Origin: Sipunculus nudus
Taxonomy: Eukaryota; Annelida; Sipuncula; Golfingiida; Sipunculidae
DNA length: 64,000 nt
Assembly (NCBI GenBank): GCA_026874595.1
Contig: CM049319.1
Span: forward strand, 55,870,917 to 55,934,916
Direction of reading: 5' to 3'
A program made the position numbers and the translations under genes. Each line of letters opens with the position of its first letter. The stretch's first letter is position 1. The notes under the pieces were generated by a model, which made no database searches, was not told the origin of the DNA, and was given only the letters and a program-made list of their open reading frames with translations. Shown here one piece after another: positions 22,870 to 35,225 of this stretch.

Positions 22870-23121
22870 ATGCGGAAGGGTGATTTTTGCTCGGTAGCAG
22901 CTCGGGAAAATCTCCGGAGACCCAAGCGAGTACCGCGATGGGGGATCTTGGTGTGTCCGCTGTCCGCACGTTTCTCGAATATAATTCCCTGGATCCAAGC
23001 GGATAGCACACGAAGGGCCTTTGGCGCTCGGACGTGCGTCCAAGATAACTTACTTGTCGATGCTCGGCCGACAATCGTGGCAGGGAACGAAGTGCGTGTG
23101 GAATTTATAGAGGGCTACTGA
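22870..23121 (+). CDS. Open frame in GC-richer island, doubtful
   Basis: An ATG frame of 83 residues (starts MRKGDFCSVAARENLRRPKR; ends at TGA 23119-23121) lies in a locally GC-rich block (about 22810-23310). Three reverse frames over the same bases (22683-23009, 22798-23043, 22868-23074) are also open, as expected when G/C reduces stops. It is Arg-rich with no domain I know. The GC shift itself is real and may mark an exon, a promoter or a mobile piece. Confidence 0.15.
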   Translation: MRKGDFCSVAARENLRRPKRVPRWGILVCPLSARFSNIIPWIQADSTRRAFGARTCVQDNLLVDARPTIVAGNEVRVEFIEGY

Positions 23122-23670
23122 AGAGACGACGCGCGAGTTAGAGAGGATCGGACAAGTTTTCAAATCCTGTGAGACTCCTGCACGTTTCTGGTGCAGAAAT
23201 AATTTTGGACTCAGTCGAGCTGTAAGCACAATCTTAAAAGCGACGCATGTCGGCCGGATTTGGAAAATGGCCCAGGAACCTGGTGCTGGATCGATAGGCT
23301 AGGAAGGGTCACCGTGCACCCCCTGTTGGAATTTATGACATAGGTACTAGTAGATCCCTAAGTATGTCCATTTTATGAATTAAAATGTAAACGTTGGTTA
23401 TCTTACGATACACTCTCCTTTTTTTACAAATGCAATACAGTTTATTTGAAGTGAATATGTCAACCATTAAAGGAAAAATTATCATTTACATATCCCAGGC
23501 CCCTTTCCAGGCTGCTGGTCCGCGGACCGGTGCGTATTGACGTGGTTGTTTTTAAAAAGGTATAAAATGTATTGAAATGTAACTGAAGAATTGTTACTGA
23601 AGAACCACTGCAAAATAGGACTTTCCATATCAGCAAAACCGGGTATACAAATACCGCTACGGCTGCGATA
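23122..23670. other. No gene recognised
   Basis: The GC-rich block ends near 23310 and the remainder is AT-rich without features. Confidence 0.4.
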
Positions 23671-23674
23671 CGTT

Positions 23675-23990
23675 CTTGTCGCCTCCGCTAGCAGAGTATG
23701 CGTTCATTCCCGTTCGTCTGTGGGTTTGTTTGCAACCATAAACGGAATTCCATGATATTTTCAGAGCACCTCCGAAATTGGCCAATGTAGAATCTATACG
23801 ATTTTGGTGTGGATCCGGATAATGATCCGGATCCAGATCCAGGGAGGACTTTCAGGAATATTTACAAATGTGCAGTCTGCCCGCTGAACATGGGGAATAT
23901 GGTCCGAATAAGTGAATGCAAATACTTGTTTGGGGAACATATGCACCACCGAATATGGGTGAATGAGTGAATTAAAACACATTAAGGAAG
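23675..23990 (+). repeat. Dispersed repeat family D, copy 2
   Basis: 'cgcctccgctagcagagtat', 'gcgttcattcccgttcgtctg', 'atattttcagagcacctccg', 'attttggtgtggatccggat' and 'ccgaataagtgaatgcaaa' match copy 7 (59767) almost sentence for sentence. The minus-strand frame 23794-24012 is a shadow. Confidence 0.8.
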
Positions 23991-24280
23991 CCCACGTGGT
24001 GGAGACTTGCATTCTTGAGACTGCATATTCTATATATTTAGTTATATGATAATATTTCTTAAATTAATGTAGACATATCACAGAAAAAAAGACGGGGATA
24101 GCCAAAACGCTGTTTAAACGTTCGCTCAGCGTAAAATGATTATACACACAACGTTACGTTATGCGTTACGTATGCTCAGGTGACCGTTAACGTATCGCAG
24201 ACATAGCGTTTCACGACCAGCCCCAATAATATGAATGGCTGCATTAGAAAAGCGGCCCGTAATACTTAAGGGTACCAGCT

Positions 24281-24422
24281 AGTCTAATGTATGCCCGGCT
24301 TAGGCCAGTTACATATCTTTAAAACCTAGAAAATATAACTCTGCAAAATTAGTCCAATGTATGCCCGGCTTAGGCCAGTTACATATCTTTAAAACCTAGA
24401 AAATATAACTCTGCAAAATTAG
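24281..24422. repeat. Near-perfect 70-bp tandem duplication
   Basis: 24281-24350 and 24351-24420 differ at one position (agtctaatgt versus agtccaatgt), so the duplication is recent. Confidence 0.97.
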
Positions 24423-25143
24423 ATGTCAGATTTCGGGGGTTTTATTTGATGATGGACTTACAGAGGATTTAGGCCACACCAATAGTTAAGTGTTCTATAG
24501 AATTTGTAACAATATTTATTGTGCTAGAGGGTTTTTTATGGTGGAGAGAAAATACGTGAAATTTTACAAACTTGCATCAGTACAAAAAATGTACATCGGT
24601 TCCGAAAACTGTGCACAACGCACAAAAAGCACCAGCTTCACTGAAACTTTGTGCTATTTCTTTGCAAAAGCTGATCCGCAAAATTTCGGGCGATGATCCC
24701 TTGGAACACTTTTTTTCTGATGTGGCCTTATTGTTAAAATACTTATCCGGAAAATATCCGTCTATCGGTATATATTAAACAATAGGATCTATAAAGTTTA
24801 TTTATCATGGATAAGAATGCTTGTATTAAGAGGCTTATCCCGTATCTTTGAATTTAGAAATGTATGGGTTGATGGTATAACCCTTTTTTATATAAAGCTC
24901 ACTTCATCTTCAACCAATGGAGGAAGCCAAATTTCACATTTTCTTGATGCTACAGTCAATTCTATGAGGACAGTGAAACTGACAGAATGCCTTAGTTCTC
25001 TCTCGATCCTGAGCAGATGAAAAATTATGTTCATGGTTAGAATCGATTCATACTTCACTACATTTGTATAAGAAAATATTCTTTCATCCAAAACTACCCA
25101 AAGATAAAACAGAGTACATTATATTTTATATGTAAAAATAACT
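24423..25143. other. No gene recognised
   Basis: The frames at 24490-24696, 24572-24778 and 24817-25020 overlap or lack bias. No domain was seen. Confidence 0.4.
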
Positions 25144-25149
25144 ATATTA

Positions 25150-25180
<31 letters not shown>

Positions 25181-25200
25181 TATTATTATTATTATTATAT
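25144..25200. repeat. (TA)n-(TTA)n microsatellite
   Basis: TA run passing into ATT triplets. Confidence 0.95.
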
Positions 25201-25855
25201 CTGGAAGATTGGGTTTTTTTCAGTGTCAAATAAATAAAGTATTGAAATAGGATGCACGACCAACATACGAATAGTTATTGAATCTTAAAAATAGAAAGTA
25301 AGTTTTGCATTATATATGGCTTCCTCTGTAGCACATTATTTCGATTTTCGTTCAATAATAGCATCCATTATTTATTGATCAGAGACATATAACAAACGTG
25401 GGACTTACCAAACCTCATGTATGTTAAAAATGTTAAACAAAATCAATACTCTTGGTTATTGTTTGTGCCACTAGCCGTGAACAAACGACTCAGTATGTAT
25501 TTATATTGGGTTTAAACCCTTTCTTAAGCTATTGTATAAGCCATTCGGGAGAATGTTTTGCAACGGTCATCAATCCTGTCACATTGGTATCTTGGAAAAC
25601 AGCCGATATTCTTCAAATTAGGCTACGAATGATGGATTAACACAAAAGAATAAATATGAACTCACACACCTGACTGAAAATCCGTCTCCATGGTATCAAG
25701 TCATTTCCTGAATCCTCTACAAATTGGCTGCCGTCCGGAAACCCATGCAAGCCATGCTTGTATTATTGGCAATATAAAAAATGAAATAAATCTACAAAAT
25801 GCTGAGTTTTTTTACCAATGTGTTGAGTTAAAACAGATTGTTTTCAGGCACATGG
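25201..25855. other. No gene recognised
   Basis: AT-rich. The frame at 25690-25968 runs into a dispersed repeat and is not supported. Confidence 0.4.
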
Positions 25856-25975
25856 TAGGTGTTGTTAGAAAATATATTAAAAGCGCTAACGATTTATCTG
25901 GTTTATGTCAAGTACCTGTAGGCTATGAGGGGCTGTCAAAAATGACGAAAATATTGGCATCCTCATAAAAGCCTT
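25856..25975 (+). repeat. Dispersed repeat pair, copy 1 (copy 2 at 50576)
   Basis: Shares 'gtgttgttagaaa.tacatta', 'gctaacgatt', 'tacctgt.gg.catgagg', gtcaaaaatgac and 'aaaatatttgcatc' with 50576-50705 on the same strand. Confidence 0.75.
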
Positions 25976-26270
25976 ACACGTTACAAGATGTTAAGCACGT
26001 AGACTCTCTAATATAATGTCGAGAGGTTCGAAATGACGCTTTTGCCTGGATAAGCTAGAATGCAATGGAGGAGAACATTGGAACAAGTGACCCATGGGTC
26101 ATGACGCTAATCTGACTAGGAAGACATTCACAAAAGGAATTTTATTATATAAATGCCAAATTTTGTAGGTGGCATCCCCAATAAAAATTGTAACAATTAA
26201 AGTTTTACAAATTCAACAAGGGAAAAAGAAATATGTCTAGCAATTCCATTGAAATCTAACCTTTTTCTAT
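25976..26270. other. No gene recognised
   Basis: AT-rich sequence leading into a tandem repeat field. Confidence 0.4.
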
Positions 26271-26870
26271 GCAGTAAGTTGAGCTAAAAATGACCATGCA
26301 CATTTTTAAGGACATCCCTGGATGTAAAGACAGAAGATTCTAAGTCCAACAGAATAGTTTTGTACCTTTCTGCATGACTGTCTGAGTGTTAAAATATTTT
26401 TTTCCAGTAATATAGGTCACCAAGATCTAATTTCAGGTTTCCATGGAGATTGTCCAAGACGTTTTGGCCGGTAGCACGCAAAATATAGGTCACCATGACC
26501 TCAGTTCGGGTTTCCAGGGAGATTGACCAAGACTTCCCTATATATCACATTAGAACATTCTAGGGCTAGCAGAAACAATTTGTGCCCATCTGATCTTCAT
26601 GTGCTAAAAAATATAATAGGTCACCATTACCTTATTTCAGGTTTCCATGCATATCTATCCAGGATTAGCGTAAATGTCATGTGAGAAGATTCTAGGCCTA
26701 GCGGATACAATTTGTGCTCCATCTAACTGACTGGATGCTAAAAATCATGTTTTCAGCCCGTAGTCCCCAAAATATAATCCCCATGACCTAATTTCAGGTT
26801 TCCAGGGAAGTACAGTTTGAAGTGTCTAGGTCTAACGTTTACGATTTGTCCCCTGTGAACGGATGAACTG
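26271..26870. repeat. Degenerate ~130-bp tandem repeat
   Basis: Several copies of 'ataggtcacca.gacct.a.ttcaggtttcca.ggagattg.ccaag' alternate with 'ttctaggtctagcg...aatttgtgccc'. Wording and spacing are variable. Confidence 0.8.
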
Positions 26871-27527
26871 CTTCATATGAAGGATAAAAAAGTTTAAAGA
26901 AAAAAATGCGTTAATAGGTGGCGCTACCTGTTTTTCAGGAAATAATGAAAAACTCCTTGATCAAAATGCATGGAACGAATCATGTCAATCAATGCATTAG
27001 TTATTCAGATACTTAAGCTTTTGTATCAAATTTATTCTTGTGGGATACTTTCGAGCCCCATAGTTCGGAGTATAAAAATCAGGGTGACCTTTTTTCAGGT
27101 TTCTCTGGAGATTGGCCAAGGACCTCCCTGTATGTACAGTTAGAAGTATTTAGGTCTAACGTCTACGATTTGTCTCCTCTGAACGGACGAACTGCTTCAT
27201 ATGAAGGTAACAAAAAATGAGAGAAAATGCGTAAAAAAATAGAAAAAACACAGATGGCGCCATCAGTTTTCAGGAAATGATGAAAAACTTTTTGATCAAT
27301 AGCACCGAACGAATCAATCAATGCATTGGTAATTTAGGTACTTAAGCTTTTGTATCACATTTTTAATTAGTCTTCGGGGTTATTTTCGAGCCCCATAGCT
27401 CGGAGTATATTGGTCAGAGTGACCTTTTTCAGGTTTCAAAAGACATTTTTTTATGAACCTCCAGGGGTTTTTAGTTAGAACTTTCTAGGTCTAGCGGTAA
27501 CTTTGTGCCCTGTTAACGGAGAAACTG
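26871..27527. repeat. Two ~325-bp tandem units
   Basis: Starts at 'cttcatatgaagg' (26871 and 27195; period 324), each followed by aggaaat.atgaaaaact, 'gaacgaatcaatcaatgcatt', 'tacttaagcttttgtatcac', 'cgagccccatag.tcggagtat', 'gtgacc.tttttcaggtt' and ending in 'gaacggangaactg'. The second ends near 27527. Each unit carries one copy of the shorter repeat just upstream. Confidence 0.9.
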
Positions 27528-27830
27528 AGCCCGGGAGACAGACGGGCAACGGACAAAGAGTGATCGATATATCTCCGATGACTTTTCATTTTCAGTAAAT
27601 GACTTTGCGCGTGAAAAAGGCTTTTTCGGATTTGTTATTGTTAAATAATGCACATAGATAGTGTAACATTTTTCTTGCGGTTTGCTACTTTCGATATTTG
27701 AAACATATCTTGCATTTTAGCGATTACACTAGAAATATGTCATGCATTTGGCGTATTTTATAGCTGCACAGCAAACGAAAAATAGAAAACTGTATTCTAA
27801 GGAAAATGCAAGCTCTACTATGTGTGTGCA
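27528..27830. other. No gene recognised
   Basis: No frame or repeat supported. Confidence 0.4.
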
Positions 27831-27831
27831 T

Positions 27832-28020
27832 TCACTTATTCGGCCAATATTCCCAGGTTCATTCATGCATAAGTGACGGAACATTTGTGAATATTCACTG
27901 ATGATATTTCTGAAACCAGATCATGTGCCGAACACTGGCCAATTTCCGAAGGCCCTGAAAATTTCATGAGATCCGTTCATAATAGCGCGAGTTATGTTGC
28001 ACACACACACAAACACACGA
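27832..28020 (-). repeat. Dispersed repeat family D, copy 3
   Basis: Reverse complement contains 'cgctattatgaacggatctc', 'atgaaattttcagggccttc', 'ggaaattggccagtgttcgg' and a 'gaatgaacctgggaatattg' end, aligned with the plus copies. Confidence 0.8.
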
Positions 28021-28845
28021 ACGAAGACACAGGAGCTCCTGATGGAGGCAACAGTATGAATTTATTACTTTACAAGTGAACAGTTTGATTAATTATTTAG
28101 AGAACATAGGGCCATGATACTTATCTTACTCTACATACATATATGTCTCCAAATATAACTTGTTTTATCAAATATATTCCCTTATTGTACATTCCCATAT
28201 TCATATTTAACATGATTTAGCCATTAGCAAATGTGCAAGTTCTATAGCTCATACAGTTATCATGAAAAATAAAACTGTTTCGGTAATAAAAATTACATTA
28301 TCAACCAAATTGCCTTATAAATCGATATTTTTATTACCTTTTCCCTATTTAAAGGTACATATCATTTACGATATAATTGTGCTTTGACTTATCATCCTGG
28401 GTGACAAGAATTTTCTGTTACATGAACGGGCGTTTTTTACATAACTTTTTATGTTTTTTTTTTTCTTTAATTCATTTAATTTAATCAAGAATATAATCTC
28501 AAATTGATATGCTTTGTTTCGGGGCGATCGCATACCCATTAAAAACGGCCAATACTGATTCATTCAGTAAAACCATGTACAAGGCTTTCCTATTACTTGC
28601 GAATGCGGACCAAAACACCGCAGAAATCCTTTATAAATTTCCCCTTTATATAAATAGATTTTTGGGCATTTTTTTTTTTTTTTGTTTTTGGACAGTTTTT
28701 GGTAGGCGCTTTGACCCTGGAAAACCGCCGAATCCTGCCAATTGGCTAAACGATCCTAAAGACATGAGCTACAAAGATAATTTTGGTGCAATATATTCTG
28801 CTGACAAAAAAAATAAATGTATACTGAAGAGAATAATGAAGTCGA
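28021..28845. other. No gene recognised
   Basis: AT-rich. The frame at 28509-28907 is poly-Phe interrupted (poly-T) and ends in the GAGTCC array, so it is not supported. Confidence 0.4.
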
Positions 28846-28955
28846 CTCCACACCATCCGAGATCGAGTGCAAGTCTGTGTCCCCGCCCCTCCAGTCCGAG
28901 TCCTTGACGTTCGAGTCCAAGTCCACCTCCTTCGAGTCCAAGTAATTAGGAACCC
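28846..28955. repeat. GAGTCC hexamer array, left
   Basis: Imperfect (C/A)GAGTCC(A/G) repeats, e.g. ttcgagtccaagtccacctc. Confidence 0.85.
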
Positions 28956-29037
28956 GAGTCCAAATGCATTGCAAAAATCCTTGATAAAAGAAATGTAAAT
29001 GGAAATTTTTGTTAATCATGTGTATTTTAATGTTAGT

Positions 29038-29358
29038 TTAGGCCAAAATAAAAAAATATGGTTCTCAGCCTGTTTTTTTTTTTTCAAAAACCAGTGCGGG
29101 CGGGTGGGCGATATTTTATTTACCTTTTTTGGTATGTTTTGATGTAATTGTCATATGATCAGGGAAAGCATGAAAATAACAGAATTGATTTTTTTGCTTA
29201 ACAGGCAAAAGCACTACATAACAAAGGAAATCTTATCAAAATTGTATTTTTTTTTTCTTCTTGAAAGATGAAAATCAAAATAAAAGTTTCGGTGCGGGGG
29301 GTTTAAATTGACGCGGGTGGTGCCTGAGAACCATAACGTTTATTTTATTTGGCCTTAC
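29038..29358. mobile_element. Miniature inverted-repeat element, ~320 bp
   Basis: The left end TTAGGCCAAAATAAAA...ATGGTTCTCAG is matched on the opposite strand by the right end TAAGGCCAAATAAAA...ATGGTTCTCAG, giving ~34 bp of imperfect terminal inverted repeat. TA or TTA flanks both ends. The interior is T-rich and non-coding, with two G-rich strings (gtgcgggcgggtgggcg and 'gacgcgggtggtgcc'). It sits between two GAGTCC arrays. Confidence 0.75.
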
Positions 29359-29545
29359 GCACGCTTTTTACTTGAATGTTTGATTAAATTTAGCTCCGGA
29401 TGCATAACTTAAGCTTGTTATATATATATTTATTTTAAAAGTAAGTTGTTTTAGTAGTTCGCTCATGTAGAACAACATATAGTATGTGACTATAGTATTC
29501 TACTAGTCTGATTTCTTCAGTCCTTACCTTACGGGAACCCTCTAG

Positions 29546-29612
29546 TCCAAATCCGAGTCCATGGAAAAGTGGACTCGAGTCCGCACCTGAGTCCGAGTCC
29601 ATTTCTACGTTA
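29546..29612. repeat. GAGTCC hexamer array, right
   Basis: Same hexamer family as 28846-28955, e.g. 'ctcgagtccgcacctgagtc'. Orientation is the same. Confidence 0.85.
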
Positions 29613-31270
29613 CGAAGTGAATAATATAAAGAAATAAAATGTCAAAATGCCCGTGTTTAATATATTGTGTTGTTTGATATTAAATTATAGTCTACGGACA
29701 TCATAAGCATTGACAACGAAATAACATGTCAACGAAAATTAGCTTGGGAATTTAAAAACAACACTGCAAATGCCATCAGCGGGTACGTAAAACAACTGAT
29801 ATATGTGAATTCAGTTTAAAATGACGATGTCGATTTCATTCCCCGTGCCAGGTGAAGACCTTGTCGATATCACTCCGCTTAACGTCACTTCCGGCAGGTG
29901 GATTGTGTTAATTGTAAATTGCAGCCCAAATTTGGCACAGTAGCGGCACCTGATGCTGGTAACGGACCGGAGAGGATTGTTGATTTCACTTTTGAACACT
30001 CACCAATCAGAGCATCAACCAATTTATTTAATAATATCAGATAGTGAGAAACAATTTTTTTCTATACTTAATGAAAGTAAAATTTTGCTGAAATTTGAAT
30101 ATTGATGAAATATTCTTATATTCTCATCAAGAGGAATTATTCTTGTTGATAGGTTGGTTGGTCTGTTTGGTATACTCTGCTTTTTGAAAAACGGATTTTG
30201 AAGAACTATTTTGGAGGATCAGAACGAAAACACGTAAGCAACATTTCATTAAATTTGAGAGGTATTCGGGATTACCATATTCTTGATTTCCTGGAATATT
30301 ACCCGTACTGCCAATTACGGCCATTTTTTTCCTGGACTATGACGAGACGGTCGATATATTCACTGGACCTTTTTAGTTCTGAAGAGACAGAGCGGACGTG
30401 TGATACAACCATTGAGTTCATGAAACTCAATTGCCCACATTTCTCTTGGCTTTTATCCATATGTTTTCTCCACTTACGTAACAAAAGAAAGTTTTATCGA
30501 ATCCTAGCAATTTTGCCGCAGAATAAATATCTAAAAAAAATTATGTGAAATAATGAAGACGTTCACATAAAACATATTTCTCCGTTACACTATATGTAAT
30601 ATCAAATACATTTTCGGGGAGACGAACGTATGATTTACATCATAAAAATCATTAAAAAACAATTGAACTATTTCAAACAGCTAGCTGAGCTTTATAAATT
30701 GGTGGCCATAAATTTATTAGTCAAGGGCGTATGTGTTTGGCTCCGTTTTGCTCTCCTATTAAGGTGTACCTAAATTTTAGGTACGTGCTCACACATTTAA
30801 ATCGTATTGTGGTATTGTTTCAAATTAAATTAATGGTGTCTTCTTTACAGGCAGGGTGTCGAGGTCCTAGATAGATTGCAAAGACAATACGTACATACAG
30901 AACAGGAAACACTGATTTCTTCCTTGCACTGAATTAACCAGAAGTTCGTCAGAGTGTGTGTATTTCATATATTCTGAAATTTTCTTTGTACAATCCACCA
31001 AATGAGTAACATTTTCAAAGATTGCCCACTGTTTGTATTTCTGTTTTCACTGGGTGTGCCAACTGGCCCATTTGTCCGACAGCTCATTGGTAAAAAAAAA
31101 TTCGTCAATCCAAACATGCAATATCGCATAATGTTGCAGTATATAGACCTTAAAAAATGTCATACATAGTTTATATTTTGTATATCAACTACGGCTGCAG
31201 TAATGTATGAGAATGCATGGTTAGGGAGGAGATGTCATTCTGCAGTCAATTTTTATTCTTCTGATAAGTT
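29613..31270. other. No gene recognised
   Basis: AT-rich. The frames at 29811-29999, 30127-30324 and 30198-30548 lack domains. An acceptor-like 'tcttctttacag' ends near 30850, but the following sequence has early stops. Confidence 0.4.
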
Positions 31271-31449
31271 TTCTTGCTACCTAAAAAATATCTTATCGCA
31301 GGAAATATTTCCTTGGGATATTATGGTGAAGGACATTTTTCTTATTCTAAGATAATTGTCCAAAGAAAATCTAGATATATCCTCTTGACTCTAAGCATGC
31401 CCCCTATAAAAATTAAAATAGGGAGGATATCTTGTAAAACGGAAAAATT

Positions 31450-31960
31450 GCTTTGGATGAGAAGTATAATTTGCATGTGTGTATGCAGGTCTGTATTTGG
31501 CCAGATGGGCGAAGGCCTGACTTTAAGATGCCCCATCCATTCCTGTCTGCCTCCGAGTTGGCAGTGCCAGACCATTGCTGTTAAGCTATATACGTATGAC
31601 TTACTTCAAGGACGGTTGTTACCTGTCGGTGAGATGACCAAACCTGTATATATTGATTCGGCGTCTCAGGTACCACTAGTTATGCAGGGCTAATGCTTCT
31701 AGGATCTCCAGGAATGGGCGCAAGGGATTCCTTGAACTCAGTTTGCGTGGGTCTTCCTCTTCCAAAGGGATGGCACGTAGGAGGCAATGTAGCTACAATG
31801 TCTACAAATGTTATCCCGACGGGCATGGGTGATTGAATCCCTGGGTAAGAATGGTAGTTGTTTGTATGGTGCACATCGGACACCGGCAGAGATGAGTATT
31901 ATTGCATCATTGACGGGCACGTCAAATCCACGGGTGTGGACAAACAGTGAACTAGACAAG
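31450..31960 (-). other. Less AT-rich stretch with two reverse frames, unresolved
   Basis: On the minus strand two frames, 31738-31959 and 31680-31883, overlap out of register. The first contains DVPVNDAIILISAGVRCAPY, the second PMPVGITFVDIVATLPPTCH and GRGRPTQTEFKESLAPIPGD, then ends at 31680. Both read like ordinary protein and could be a single decayed gene broken by a frameshift. A plus-strand frame (31274-31693) overlaps only in part. I do not recognise the family. Confidence 0.25.
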
Positions 31961-32853
31961 TCCTATACCGTAATCATGATTTCCCCCTTCCCTCCGTCCG
32001 TATGTTCTTTTTTTTAAACCCTAATTTTATTCAGACATATCGGGTGACTAATGGGTGCCGGATTGAATACACCCAAAAACGTAAAAATATGTATTTTATG
32101 TGACAATTATGTATTGAGATGGACTAACGTTTCTATTAGACCCAATAGATTAAGGAATTTTACGTTATACTATTTCTTTAAGTTAGAACATTTAGACATT
32201 TTGTAATTTATATAAGAGTATTTGCATGTATCTAAATATCTTTCTTTTCTTTTTTTTTTTTTGCTTTTTTGCACATTTAATTTTATTTATTCTTTATTTA
32301 GTTTTGTTATTTTAGGTACAATCTCCCATTTTTTAATGCAAGCGGAACGAAATATGTTCATCTGTAGAATTCCATGCACGTTTCGAACTTAATGGCAGGC
32401 AGTGGCACATGTTTCATCTCATTTTATTTCCTGGTGTTAACAACTGGTGAGTAAAACACGGCCTTGGGACACAGCCTTCTCATTAAGCTTGCAGAGTGCC
32501 CACCCTGGAAAAACCTCACCGCCTCGGTTGAGATTTAAACTAACAGCCTCCCGGCTTTAGTAATGTGTTTTTTTTTACTATTTTAATTAATGTTTGGTTC
32601 TTATATGACAAGAACAGACCTCTGATTAGTTTGTTATTCTGTTATTAAGTACAGAAATTGAAACAACAAGAGGTATCAATATGGTTTTCAAAAAATTCTT
32701 ATTAATAAACTGGAAGCTCGACCTCCATCTGCTGATAGTACGTCTGTGAGTGCAATATATGTTCTCGTAGTCGCAACAGTGACAAGAACAGTTAATGGTA
32801 GTATATCTGATGACAAAATGATTAATTTTAAGGCTGTGATAAAGGAGAAGGGC
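31961..32853. other. No gene recognised
   Basis: AT-rich sequence with poly-T tracts. No supported feature. Confidence 0.4.
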
Positions 32854-32919
32854 AGCCCAATAACGGATCCTCATATGGGCCAAGCCCATCGGCAGATGGG
32901 CCAGATCCGCAATTGGGCT
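32854..32919. repeat. 66-bp imperfect hairpin
   Basis: AGCCCAATAACGGATC (32854-32869) pairs with GATCCGCAATTGGGCT (32904-32919) at 14 of 16 positions. The loop itself contains atgggc/gcccat/atgggc, allowing two alternative inner stems. It could be a tiny foldback element. Confidence 0.5.
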
Positions 32920-34375
32920 CAAACATATCCACCCAACCGCTTGATTCGCTTTTCTACTGCCGTACTAGATCTATATTGAACTAAGTGCAGAAAATATTAT
33001 GGTTTGTTTCCCTTTTGTTCTCCTAATGAATGATCATAAAAAGAATATTTATAGCAAGTGAGCAAGTAATGATATTAATTATCCATTAATCACTGCAAAT
33101 TACAAATAATTTTTTAAAGCCTCCTACTGTACGAATTGGTGCCTTATAGGGGTTGATTAGTTTATTTATGTATCTATATTTTGGTAGAATGTTTGTGGGA
33201 GGAATTTCTTATTGATTCACCCTGATCGATTTAAATTCATTTATTTCTGCCATTTTCTGTATGCGCCAACTAGGTATCAAACATGGCTGATTTTCAAAAG
33301 CTGATATCGGTTCACAAGTCAGTCCTAGGCCACAATTAATAAAAAAAACAACATTAAATTGCATTCGACTACTCTGGTCCGCAAATGTGTATTTAGGTTG
33401 ATATCTGTATTGGGGCTTATACTAAAAGCAACATTGTCGTACGACTTCAAACTTACATTATATATACGCCTTGTTAAGCAGTTTTACCTCATTGCTGGGC
33501 CACGAACAATAGATCTATGCCTTAAATCAACAAATGGTTTAATAGTTCAAGCTCTTTGAAGTAATGATAGAAATTAAGTTTGGAGATTAAGTAGAAGTTC
33601 GAAGAGTTTGGGGGAGGCAATGCTGAGCATTGAAATTCCTTTATCTTCCATTAAAAATTTGCTAAATATTTTAAACGACGTTAACCGCAAGAGTTAATTA
33701 CCAATCAAATTAAAAAAGTTGGCAGTTGAGCCATCGAAAGTTTTCTGTCCACTAAAAGTACTAGCATTTAATGTAATCAAACTTTGTAATGAGCAAGGGC
33801 ATGACCCCCATTTGCTGGGGAAAAAATATGACCACAGAATTATTAACGGTGCAAGAAATGATAAAAAGGAAGAAAGGTTCTCCCTTGCGGCCATAGGGAT
33901 AACTTGCTGAAAAAAGGGCTTTTTAAGCCTTTGACCATGTCAAGGATTTTTCGGACGGCTAAAAATTGCCTGGAAAACTCGGTAGATCTGATCATGGAAC
34001 AAAAAACAAATCGGCTGAGTTAGAACCTACCTTTCCCTCTTTTCATCATTTTGCAGCCGATTTCTTCAACATGATAGAGGTAGGTGTGCGGCCACTCCTC
34101 GGCCGAGAGACTTGTAGATTTTTCAGGCACCTTAAAAAATCAACCGGTAAAAACAAACGATAGATGGGAGCCCGGCTTAAAGGATCACGGTATACATCGA
34201 TGCATGCAACTTAAAAAGGAAACTCCAAGAAACGGGTTGGGCTTTTTAACAATAGAAATTCAAAGGGAGACACTGTAACCAGGTATATTCTCCTAGAAGG
34301 CCCCGCCCCTTTCTGGAAAATCCCTTGATGGTATAGTTCTGAGGGAGCGAGCAAATTGTGATATATTTTTTTGCT
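32920..34375. other. No gene recognised
   Basis: The frames at 33719-33910 and 33966-34163 read somewhat like protein (for example FCPLKVLAFNVIKLCNEQGH) but are separated by stops. A decayed transposase is possible; I could not match one. Confidence 0.3.
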
Positions 34376-34379
34376 TGCC

Positions 34380-35225
34380 GGTAATCTTCGATTTCAGCAA
34401 GTATGTTGATAAGTCGCGTCTGTTTGTGGGTGTGTTTATGTGTGTGTTTTTTTGTCAGTACTCTCCTGGCCATAATTTGGGAGCAATCGATCTGAAAGTT
34501 ACAGGGCTGATTGAAAGTCGAAAGTCTTGAAGCCTTGAAGTATAATTTTTCATTTTCGGGAAAAGGCCCCTAGGGGCGATGCACTGGGAACACTACACCA
34601 TATCATTTTTGTGCCATATCTCCGAAACTATAAACTTTGATTAAAAAATTATAGCTTACTGTCTTCCCCTGGGTCCTCTCCATAACATGGTCAAGACAAC
34701 TGGTCTCAGCTTTGTGTTACTTTGTCAGTATGTCTGTCACTTAACATGTCTGAAACATATAAAAATGTGTTAGTTCATAACTTTGTTAATTCTGGTCCTT
34801 CACAAACTATGGCCCATTTATTATATCTTTTTCTCCTGCATAACTTAGTGTTGGCAAATGATCTCAGCTTTGTGTCACTTTTCAAATATATATCTGTTTG
34901 TCATTTGTCCTCAATTTTTACCTTCTTGCCTGTGCTATATAGCATTCTTAGGGCCATAGTTTACCAGGAATCACTTTGTAACTTTAATCTATCGTCTTTG
35001 GGAACGATTTCTTGAAGCTGTATGTGGTGTATCTTAAATAGGTCAAAGTTCAAGGTCAAGGTCTAGAAAGTATGTCAAATAATTTTTACCATCGAAACTT
35101 TATCAATATTGGTCCAATCTTACAAACTATGGCTCATTTTTCTTCCTCCTTTATTCTTCATGACATGTTCAGGTTATCTGTCTTCCGATCTGGGTCAGAG
35201 TTTTTCCGGCAAGCGCGTGACCTCT
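34380..35225. repeat. Degenerate bivalve-type repeat field
   Basis: Repeated sentences about 130-200 bp apart: 'tggtctcagctttgtgt.act', 'ataactttgttaattctggt', 'cc.tcacaaactatggccca', 'ttcatgacatg/ataacatg'. It ends 'tttttccggcaagcgcgtga'. No coding evidence; the frame at 34722-35015 is within the repeat. Confidence 0.65.

Noticed and set aside
24490-25091. Overlapping 67-68-residue frames on both strands
   Set aside because: They compete with each other, have no bias and no domain.
33700-34170. Transposase remnant
   Set aside because: Some stretches read like protein, but no catalytic motif or terminal repeat could be identified.
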